This document shows, one piece after another, positions 1 through 9,800 of a DNA stretch of 36,417 bases. Position 1 is the first letter of the stretch. Each line of letters begins with the position of its first letter. The stretch lies in the IMG/VR virus record IMGVR_UViG_3300025099_000066, positions 1-36,417 of that record. One strand, 5' to 3'. The position numbers were made by a program, and so were the translations under genes. Below the pieces are notes generated by a model. That model was not told the DNA's origin, did not search any database, and saw only the letters and a program-made list of their open reading frames with translations. The stretch is from a virus.

Positions 1-137
1 TCTCCGTAAAGAGAATCCTTCATTACTATCCAATACGTCTCGCTAGGGTAAGCATCGGTATTTATATGGACTACTGCTTGTTTTTGTCCTAGTAGCGTAA
101 AAGGTAATAATAATAATAATAATAATATTTTCTTCAT
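1..137 (-). CDS. N-terminus of an exported protein, cut by the window edge
   Basis: An ATG at 137-135 opens a frame that runs to the left edge (45 full codons). It encodes a textbook signal peptide (MKKI, seven leucines, PFTLLG, then Q at the predicted +1) and the start of a mature domain with I-N-T-D-A-Y-P-S-E-T-Y-W (25-36). A 'TDxYpxETxW' patch like this is one I recall near the N-terminus of secreted Bacteroidota surface proteins and their repeats. The start codon overlaps the stop of the thioredoxin-like gene by one base. The function cannot be told from 45 residues. The run of leucines is encoded by seven TTA codons in a row. Confidence 0.7.
   Translation of the reverse strand, partial: MKKILLLLLLLPFTLLGQKQAVVHINTDAYPSETYWIVMKDSLYG
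105..125 (-). repeat. (TTA)7 triplet repeat inside a signal peptide
   Basis: Seven perfect TTA codons (TAA on the plus strand) encode the leucine core of the exported protein at the left edge. Slippage by whole units would leave the frame intact and only lengthen or shorten the hydrophobic core, so copy number could tune secretion. Low-complexity triplets are also common by chance in DNA this A/T-rich. Confidence 0.9.
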
Positions 138-487
138 TAGAAATCTTCCATTAATAATTCATCAATCTCTGTTTGCATGTCCTCTCTTGTAGCTTTCATA
201 GCGAACGATATGTCTGCTTGAAATCTCTTTACTTCTTCTCCATCTTTAAATATAACAACGGTGGGCACAACAATTATTTCGTGTTTAGCTTGTAATTTCG
301 GAGAAGCAGCTATGTCTACGTAAACTATTTCGCAGTCTGTTAAATCTCCAATGAATTTAACTTTATTAGGTTCGTTCCATTCGGCGTTGAAATGAGTGAC
401 TACTATTTGACCGTAAGATTTATTTGCTAATAACAAGAATAGTAATATTAACAAGTAAGTTCCGAATACTCTATGAGGGCTTTTCAT
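137..487 (-). CDS. Exported thioredoxin-like protein lacking both active-site cysteines
   Basis: This 116-residue protein has a signal peptide (residues 1-26: basic start, L-rich core, cut likely after Y-G, leaving Gln at +1) and then a compact thioredoxin-like domain. T-H-F-N-A-E-W-N-E-P-N-K (31-42) aligns with the canonical 'vdFwA.WCgpCk' site, but both catalytic cysteines are asparagine (N38 and N41). The cis-proline strand I-I-V-V-P-T-V-V-I-F-K-D-G (71-83) is kept. The only cysteine is C52. It cannot do disulphide exchange by the normal route and so is likely a binding or chaperone-like fold in the periplasm. Its TAA stop shares one base with the next start (TAATG). The fold call rests on the W..PxK and VPT..iFKdG landmarks. 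Confidence 0.75.
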   Translation of the reverse strand: MKSPHRVFGTYLLILLFLLLANKSYGQIVVTHFNAEWNEPNKVKFIGDLTDCEIVYVDIAASPKLQAKHEIIVVPTVVIFKDGEEVKRFQADISFAMKATREDMQTEIDELLMEDF

Positions 488-768
488 CTTAGTTTATCTA
501 TCTTTTCTTCGATTCTATCTAAGTCTTCTTTTAGCTCTTCGACATCATCAGCTGTATTTTCAATAGTCAGCCTTATATTTTGATCTTTCATATCAAATTC
601 CATTCTTGTTACGTCTGGTGGAGGAGGAACTGGTAGTTCTTTAGCTTCCGCGATATCCGCTTGAAGTGCAAACCACATACCAACTACCGTAGCTATTGCA
701 AATCCTATTCCTATTAGTGTTTTAACACTTAATATAAAGCCAGTGTCTTCATTTAATTCTTTTGCCAT
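484..768 (-). CDS. Membrane-anchored coiled-coil protein, spanin-like topology
   Basis: This 94-residue protein has an N-terminal stretch of 12, a membrane helix at about 13-35, a P-V-P-P-P-P rigid linker (46-51) and a coiled coil to the end (57-94) rich in E, D and K. An inner-membrane anchor, a proline linker and an extracytoplasmic coiled coil is the general plan of inner-membrane spanins, which help disrupt the outer membrane at lysis. No lipoprotein partner is visible next to it, so this is only a topology match. It could also act in superinfection exclusion or anchor the exported protein encoded next. It follows the giant gene after a 47 bp gap, and its TGA overlaps the next ATG by 4 bp (ATGA), so the two are probably made in step. 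Confidence 0.65.
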   Translation of the reverse strand: MAKELNEDTGFILSVKTLIGIGFAIATVVGMWFALQADIAEAKELPVPPPPDVTRMEFDMKDQNIRLTIENTADDVEELKEDLDRIEEKIDKLR

Positions 769-815
769 TTTATAGTTTACTTTATTTTTATAAGATTACG
801 TGTTTTTAAGTTTAT

Positions 816-3800
816 TTAATCGTGGATTGGACACAAACCACTAGTGGCCATAGTTTTGTTACCACATCTCTTGCCATTAGATTTAATTTTTTTACATTGC
901 GTTTTTTTACCGTCTTTTCTAATAGGAACGTCCTCGTGGTAAGTACATTTGTCTCCAGGGAAATTTACTTCTATTTTACATCTATTTCCCTCTTTGTTTA
1001 CTTGAGAACATTTATAAGAACCTTTTTTCTCTTCTGGTTTTGACTTTATTTCTTCTTTGTGTTCTTCTATTTGTTTGTTTACAATTTCTTGTACTTGTTT
1101 TTGTTTTTTCTTTTCTTTTTCTTTTTCTTTAGCTTTCTCTTTTTTGCTTTTTAATTCTTTCTTAACTTTCTTTGATTCTGTTTCAATTCCTAAGTCCCAA
1201 GGATTCCAACCCATAACTAACATTAAGTTATCCATAAATTCGTTTTCATCAGCAGATATTGCTAGCAAACTATTTATTATATTATTAACCCTAGCAGCAG
1301 GTAAGTTAGTAAAAGCTTCTATTAGATTAGCTACAGAGGCCCAAGCAGGATTTCTAGGGTCCCATAAGTTCATTTCGGCAATCACGTCTTCATTTAATTG
1401 CTCTCCTTTTATAGAACTATATACCTTTCTAAGTTTACTACCAATTGTTGGTGAGAAGTTAGCGAACTGTAATATAGTATAAGTATGATCTGCATTCCAT
1501 CCTCTAGCGTCTTGATCTAAATATGTTAAAATACCGTTTTTAACAGTTACTATAATAGCTCCTTTTAAACCTAATCCTACTAATATAGAGTCTATCATTT
1601 GCTGGATGACTCTATCTGATTTTTTATCCCATTCATCATCGCTTTGATCAAGAGCTGCGAATAAAGCCGTTTGTAGTGCTGAGAATATAAAGTTTTGAAT
1701 CGCGCCGTAATAAGCTATCTTAGCTATATGTTGAGCTGAGTTTCCACGTCCTTTCAAAAGATCTTGCATAGATCTTTTCATCAGACGAGTATACTGCATA
1801 GGAGTATTTTTAAACGCAAACAAAACTCTACCTAAACCTCCAGCTTGTATAGAAGATATAAACCTAGGATCAGAAGATTGTTGGGATTCGTTGGATTTTT
1901 GTTGTAAATCTAAAAAAGCTAAATCAAAAGCAGCCTTTTCAATCTCTTCAGTGGTATAAACTCCGTCTCCCATTATTTCACGCATTGTATCTTCGTTTTT
2001 TAACATGTCCATGTAATGCTTCACACCATTAGTTAAGTAACTAGCCCCTCCAAAAGTAATAGCTAAACGATCGGCTATAGAAGTAGGCGTGAAACCTTTT
2101 TCTAAACAAAGAGCTATAAAAGAGCTAATTGGATTTTTTGAACCTGTGATAGCTTCTATAAGTTCTTCTTCATTTATTGTTCTGCCTCCTTTTTCAGCTC
2201 TTGACTTTAACCAGTCAGAGTTCCATATTTTAAGGAAGTTAATCCAATACTCTTTGGTTGTAACGGCTTTGGCGGCTTTTAGTGGATGATTATATCCCAT
2301 GTCTATAAAGTTCGTCGTAGATAAAAGCTGTAAAACAGCCGACCTCATATTAAGGAACATAATAGCACCAACAGAATTATTAACCCACTCGTTGAACTCT
2401 CTTTCTGTTCTAGAAATTGTGTTTCCTTGGACACTTCTATTGCCATTCTCCATTCTGTCTAGCATTTCCTCTAAAAACTCCACATAATCATCTCCTTGTA
2501 TAACTCTCAACTTGTTCATGTTATCTTTTGAGAATATTTCGTTTTTATTTTTGATAAAAGTTTCCAAGTGCTTCTGTCTACTTACACGCTCTGACATGTT
2601 TTTTATGTCATTAGCTATACTGCCTGTTATCCACGTTTGAGACGGCTCGCTGTACTCTGAAGATATATTTCTTAAGGCATCTGCAAAAGTTTTAAGTTCT
2701 GGATCACTTTCTATTGTTTTAAGGCACAAATCAAGGTCTCTTTTACTAAGTCCCATCGCTGTCATGTCTACACCGTTCTTGGTCCATATCCAAACCCGCA
2801 CGGCCTGATTAAGAGTTAAGTAACTATCCTTACCATCTTCTCTCTTTATTTTTGACTGTAGTTTCTTTTTAATCTTAGGTAGACCTTTAATAATTTCTTT
2901 ATAGTTTTGCAAAAGCCTAATCCTTTCCTTTTCCATTTCAGCCACACCTTTGTCATACGGGTCTATAAGGTTTCTTTTAAACCACTCCATTTGTCTTTCT
3001 CCTTCTTTACCTGGGCTCAACAAACTGTATAACAGTCCTTTAAAATCCTCTGCGCCTGGATCAGTAAGTATATTTAATTTATTCCACCATTTTCTTTTTC
3101 CTTGAAGATTGGCTTGAACGTCTGAATATCTTTTCTTAGCTTCAATACCTGTTGATTCCTCAATTATAATATTAAAAGACTCACTTAAACTGTACTTAGC
3201 GTAGTCAACATCATCTTCTTGAATATTATCTCTTAATGTAAAGTTACTTACATTTTCGGTGAATGATAATGGCAAGACATCAAATTGGCCTATATTATCC
3301 GTGTCTATCTGGAAGAAATCATTTCCAAATAACTCCTTGTAAAAATCAATGTTTTCTTGTACGTTTTCCCACGTTCTAGTAACTATGCTTTCTCTTAAAG
3401 ATCTTTCTCTTTTTGAGTTTCTATCTAAAGCTGTTTCTAAACTAGTGTTTACAAATACAGCTCCTATATCATATCCTAGACTTTCAAAATCATTATATCT
3501 TTTTTGCATAACGTTAGACGAGGCTCCCGTTCCATCTATAACAATACCCTTGCCTTCTGATTTTAATCTTTCGATCTCTGCTTTAAAATCTTTTATAGCA
3601 GCTTGCTGTATTTTAGCCCATTGACTTCTCTGCTCTTTTGTTTCTAACAAAGATTGATCTAATGGTAAACCAGCTTTCTTAAGCATAGGTTCCATTATTG
3701 CGTCTGGGTTTAATACAACGTAATTTTTCCCTAACCCAAGTTGATTTACAATATTAGACTTACCTGCTCCAGGTCCTCCTACTAAGAATATAACTTTATT

Positions 3801-6800
3801 ATCTGTGTTAGCTTTATTGGCGTCTACTAAAACGGATTTACCACCATCTCTAATAATACCTTCAGGAAATTCATTAAACATATCTTGAACCTCGTCTACG
3901 TTCTCCTTCATGTCATCTACGAAGTATATGTCGTTAAACCCATTAAATATTAAATTATTCTTTATCCAATCTGCTTTTGCCTTTCCAGTACTATCGCCTA
4001 ATCCAACTATGTTACCTCTTATCATGTGAGGAACATTAGTATTATTTTTCTCGTTGTGTTTATCTATTTCTCCATTAATAAATTTAAACAAAGCGTCTTG
4101 AACTTCAGGCGCTCTAGCTGTAAGTATGTAAACATCTTGATTTCCGTATTTTATTAATTGATTTATAAGCTTCTGCCATAACGGACCAAGTTTACCGTTA
4201 GTAACATTGTTAAAGTCAGAGAAATCCATCTCCCAACCTTCTTGTATTAATCTAAGTCCATCTTCAGCCCATTGAACTCCATCTAAAGTCCTTGTTACTC
4301 CATCTTTAGTAGCTATAACAACGTTGTCACTTTCTCCAACCGTGCCGTCAAAATCAAACAAACTAGCGCCGTTAAATTCTCCAGCTAAAGACATTTTAAC
4401 TACCTTGTCTATTTCGTCTTGTTCTTCGTTCTCTATTTTATTATTCTCAGTTATCTTATTAATAACTTTGTAATCTTTTATATCTTTAGCGTTTTGTGTT
4501 CTTATTGAGTTGGCTAGAATGTCTATCTTTTCCGTAGCGTCCTCTCCAATAACCAAAGAAGATATAATATCGTTAAATAAATCTGTGTTAAATTTATTAC
4601 TAAATATCTTAGACTCGTTCATTGGATTAAATACTATATCGCTATTACGAGTATTAGGAGCGTTTGATCTAATTCTTTCGGCTATACCATCTAAATAATC
4701 AACAGCTCTCTTCGTGTTAATTTTATTGTAAATTACACGATCCATAGTTAGACCAGTTCTCAAGTCTACGGTTCTAGACGCGTTACTTAAAGCAACTATC
4801 CATAGTGCTTCGCTTTCCATTCCAATTGTAAATCCTGGAGCTCCTCCTGTTTTACCTCTATATTTTTCTATTTCAGCAAAATCAACCTTATATTTAGCCT
4901 TAAACTCTTCGGTTGGTAAATTTTTACCGTCTAAGAAAATTTGAGCATCTTTATCTAATAAACTCTGAACGTATTTAGATGACAACGTTTCATATCTTTC
5001 GTCGAACTTGCCGTCTATTATACTTTTTAAAACGTTAGCGTTAAAGTTTAGTAGTTGAATATTATGTTCCCATTGAAAAGGCCGAGCTTCTGTCTCGCTA
5101 AAGTCTAGAGTAAAAGAACTTAAAAAAGCACCTTGTCTAGACAGCCCAGGTTTAACGTTTGTTTGATATTGTAACAACCTAGCCACGAAAGATATTGCTT
5201 CTAATCTTTCTTTTGTACCGTCTTCATGTTGGTTTACAAAAGCATTTATCTTTTTGTACAAGTAGTCTCTAGCAAACTCTATACCTTCTCTTCTTTCGTT
5301 TAAATTAAAACTTTCATTAATCTTATCTGCTAGTTTAGCTATTTCTATAGAGGAATCATGATCTATACCCATGTCTTTGTTCCAAGCTATTATAACTTCT
5401 TCTATTTTCTTTTCTTCTGCTGGAGTTAAAGTTTCTACATTTACTAGCTCAAACTCTTTTGTTGTTTCGTTGTATTTTACAAAATCGTTAATATCAGTAT
5501 TACGAATAAGCTTATCCATCATAAAGTCCATACTGTACGCCGCTGGAACTGTTTTACCTTTTGAGTTGACACGTGTTCCAGAGCTAAAACCTGTTACAGT
5601 TGTGTTACCAGAAAAGAAATATCTTACCGTTTTAACGTCTAAGAATCTTGGGTCCATAGTTTCAGAAAGCTCACCCATTAATTCAAAGAATCTTTTTTCA
5701 CCTTCTTTAGTTTTTAAATCCATCAACTTTACTTCGCCATTAGTAAGTTTTTTAATAACTTCGTTAAAATTCGGAAAAAACTCAAAGCCGATGTTTTGAC
5801 CAAATTTAGAATCTATTGCTTTAGCTAGTTCTTCCATACTTATAGATCCGTATTCGTCAAAGATGTTTTTAACGTCTTCTATAATGACACCCATAAAACC
5901 TTTAAATTTATCGTCTACTTCTTCGTCTAAATACTTGTCTAACAACGGAGCCATATCACTACCTTTGGTTTCACCGTTTTCAGAAACAAAGTCTCTTAAT
6001 TTACTTACCTCGTCTATAACTCCTGGTGTTAACTCCATTATAGATAACTTGTTTTCAGGATTTAAATCTAAAGCTTCTGTTACCCTAGCTAAGTAGTTAT
6101 CTACTTTTTGATGTCCTTGAAGTTCGTTGATGTTTTCTGTTTTTTCTAAATTTTTAGAATCTTCAAGATGGTCTATAACATAATGTCTAGATAGTGTTAC
6201 TGCTAAAGCGTTTATCAGCCCTGTTTTTCTAGTACCTTGCGTAGAACGCCCAACGTTTTCACCAAAGAAAAAGTCTAAAAACTCTTCTTTAGTTATATCT
6301 TTTCTTTTAAATAATCTATTATTGTCTGGTCTTACTTGTCTACCTTGCTCGTCTAGTACGGGCTCTATAAACGCTTGGAAGCTCTTATTTAATATAGACT
6401 GAGGTATGGCATCATAAATAGCTTTCCAAACTTCTATAACGTTTCCACCTTTATCTGTATAATTAGATTCTAAGAAAGCTTTAAATTTAGCGGCAGATCT
6501 ACCACCCATTAATTCTCGTATAACACCGTTAAGCTCTGCTCTAACAGCATCGTTAACTACTGTTTTAAATTTTAAAGAAGTTACTGCTGGAAGTTTTGTA
6601 CCAAAAGTTTTCTCTACAGCTTCTCTTATTTTTTCTTTAATACGCTCTTCTACTCCTAAGACAGTGGCTAATTGTAAGTCTATTTGATTATCTATGAAGA
6701 AGTCAAAATCCATGTTACCATCTTCGTCGATCATCTTTGTTGTTTTTTCTGTGATCTCGGGTTCAAACTCTTGTTTTAAAACGTCAACGGCTATTTGTTT

Positions 6801-9800
6801 TATTCTCTCCGGCCAAAATTTGTTCAAGAACATAGATAGAGTTGCTTCTTTTTCTGTTGTTTTAGAGTCTTTTTGTTTTTTGTGCTTAGCGTTATATTCT
6901 TTGGTTATCATCTCCATTAAACCTCTCTTCTCTGTTACAAACGCATTTGCTAGTTCGTTGTAATCAAAACTAGGAAAGCCTCGGTATTTTCTAATAGCTC
7001 TATCTAACATGCTGTTCGGTATAACATCAAATGCTCCAGTGTCATAGTTATACACGCCCCCGTATAAAGATATTATATCTACAGTTCCGTTTACACCGTC
7101 TTTAGCCCATATAGCGTCAACTTCACTAGCTAAATTTTCCATTATAGACATCATAACAACGTGATCGTCCTCTTTTGTTTTAACTTCTTTTTCTTCCTCA
7201 GGATCGAGTATAACTTTTAATTTCCCTGCATTTATCTTTCTTTGTAAAGACTCTAGGTAAGTTACTATATCTTCTGGTCTTTTAAATAAATTACCAAAAC
7301 CATAATCAAGACCAACAAACTCAGCCAATCCTTGGAAGAAAGATCTTACGTGGAACATAGCGTTAATATCTGTCTTAGTAATATATCCAGTGGCTAACAA
7401 ATCAGAGAGCAACATAACAAACTCCTCGTAGTCGTCTTGATTATTGTTTTCTTTTTTATATTTAGCAATTCTATTTCTTACCAACTCCATTTCTTTATTG
7501 GTAAGTTTTCCTTGCAAGTATCTATCTAACTCTTCTAAAGACTCTCTTAAAGATTCGTTTAAAATTCTTTTCTTTTTGATTTTATCTGCCTCTAAAGACG
7601 TGCTTTCAACTTCTTCTACTGCTTCGATTCCCTCTTCGGTTTCTGTTACGTCAAAATCGTATTCATACGTGACTAATCCTTTTTTAAACAAATAATAATG
7701 TATATACTCGTGAAGAGCAGCGACAGTCGCATAAGCAGCGTTCATTCTTCTCGCGGTAGGAAATAATGATAATTCAGGAGCGAACTCGAACTTTATAGCG
7801 TTTAATTGGTTGTTTGTAAACACATATATACTATTCCCTTCGTTTACAGCAAAACTTTTGGTGATACCATTTATTATTACGTTAGCATCTTTTGGAAACC
7901 TTTTTCTTATAGCGGCCTTATCTTTTTCAGTAAGCTCATATATTTTGTTTCCATCTTTGTCAAACTTACCTAAATGGACAATTTTATAATCTAACTCATA
8001 GTAGTTAAGATCTTCATCTTGTTCTGCCATTGCTTTTATGGCTCTATTGTAAAACTTAGTTAAACCCCAATTATAAGCAGCTACACCTGGGTTAGCGGCG
8101 TCTTTAGTGTCCTCTATAGTTTTATCGCTTTCTTTGTTTAGTATCTTATCTTTTTTGTTTTGCAACTCTGTTATTTCCTGTACTAACTTGTCCCTAAGTT
8201 TTTTATCTGGTCCAAAAGCTTCTGCCATAGAACTAAGTCTACTTACTCTCTCATCTATTTGTCTCTGTATTGAAAAAGCTTCTTTCATCTCCTCCATAGT
8301 CAATTCGTCTAACTCGGATAGATTCATGAAGTTTATCATATTAGACTCCTCAAGCACCTCGCTTATTCTTTTGTTTATTTCTTCAAGCTCCGCTAGTCTG
8401 CTTCCGCTTTCGTCTTCCATGATCTCTTTCTTCGTTTCTAAAAGACCGTGCAATTCTTTAGCTAGTTCTCTTTGCTTAGCTCTTGATCTTTGCGTACTAA
8501 CAGCATCGTTAAAAACATTTAAACTTTGTCTTACTGTTCCAGGTCCCTGTATAACCAAAGTAGTCCAAACGGTATTATCCCACCATCTTCTTTCATCTAA
8601 ACCTTTAAACAAACTAATGTCGTCTCCTAAATAGTACTTATCCCATCCGTTGTGAAGTATTTCAACTAATACTTCTTGAGAAACATTAGACATATGGTTA
8701 ACAACATTGAGAGAAACTAGATTACCAAGACCAGCTCCTCCAGCTAATCTTCTGTTGTTAAATCTACGTAAACGTCTTAAAAAGAAACCATATCCAAGAG
8801 TATACTCCGTTAACACCTCTGTGAGGCCCTTGTAGATTCCCGATGCGTAAATATCAAACTCTGACAGATTGCTCATTCTATCAGCTTCATTCATCAAGTT
8901 TCCATAGTAGAACTTATCTTCCTCTGTCTCTGCTAAATTATAAGCAGCTTTATAAAAGTCAATATATTTTTTTGCTTCATTCCTCCTGTTTTCTAGTTTA
9001 AAAACTTCATTTCCATATCCTGTAGCAAAAAATGGAATAAGCCAACTAGCAGTAGTACCGCCAGTTAACGCGCTGAACGATATAATAGATAGCGTGGGCG
9101 CGGCGTCAGCAAAAAGTCTACCTTGTATTCTAGTATCCCACGTAAACAAATTACTAAAAAACGATCCTCTAAAGGTAGTGTTATCAAAATCTACGTTAAA
9201 AGTGTTGCTAGGCCTAAAAGCGTGGACTAAGTTACCATTAATATCCACTCGCGTTCCTAGGTTGTTGTGCTTAGTTATTTGTTGTGTTCTATCAAGAAGC
9301 AAGACGTCTCTAACTAGCATACCTAAAGGATATAAAATACCTTTCTCGATGTTGTGTATCGCTAGATCCCAGTCGTTATAATTAGTACCAGCGATTCTAC
9401 GTATAGGTTCTTGTTTGTCTGTTATTTCACATATTTCTACTAAAGTTTCTATTTCAACTTCTAGTAAGTTTTTTAAATATTTTAGTCTTTTGTGTAAATC
9501 ATTAATACCAGTTTCTTCCATAGCCTCATCTATAGCTTGAGCTTCCAGTATAATGTCGTTATATTTTCTTATATCCTCTTTAGTGGTTGGCGTGGTTGGA
9601 TAAGAAGCTAACATGTCCATTAACTCTCCTAGTCTATCTGTCAGCTCCTTTGGAACACTAGACAAATACTTTTCCATTTCTTTTTCTGCGGCTTTTTCAA
9701 TCTGCTCTATTCTCTTAAACGCATCCTTGATATGCTTGTTGAGCTTTCTAGTGGTGTAATTAGTAACACGATTAATATCATAAGAACTAAGCTCGGCAAA

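Noticed and set aside
769-815. A/T-rich gap before the membrane coiled-coil gene as a Bacteroidota promoter
   Set aside because: No TAnnTTTG box with a matching upstream TTTG at the right spacing could be seen; an A/T-rich run alone is not evidence in this genome.
4341-4355. DFDGT in the giant protein as a possible RNA polymerase DxDGD active site, as in the giant virion polymerase of crAss-like phages
   Set aside because: The last residue is Thr, not Asp, and the downstream TAR, Lys and DD motifs at the expected spacing complete a HAD phosphatase signature. No second polymerase barrel motif was seen.
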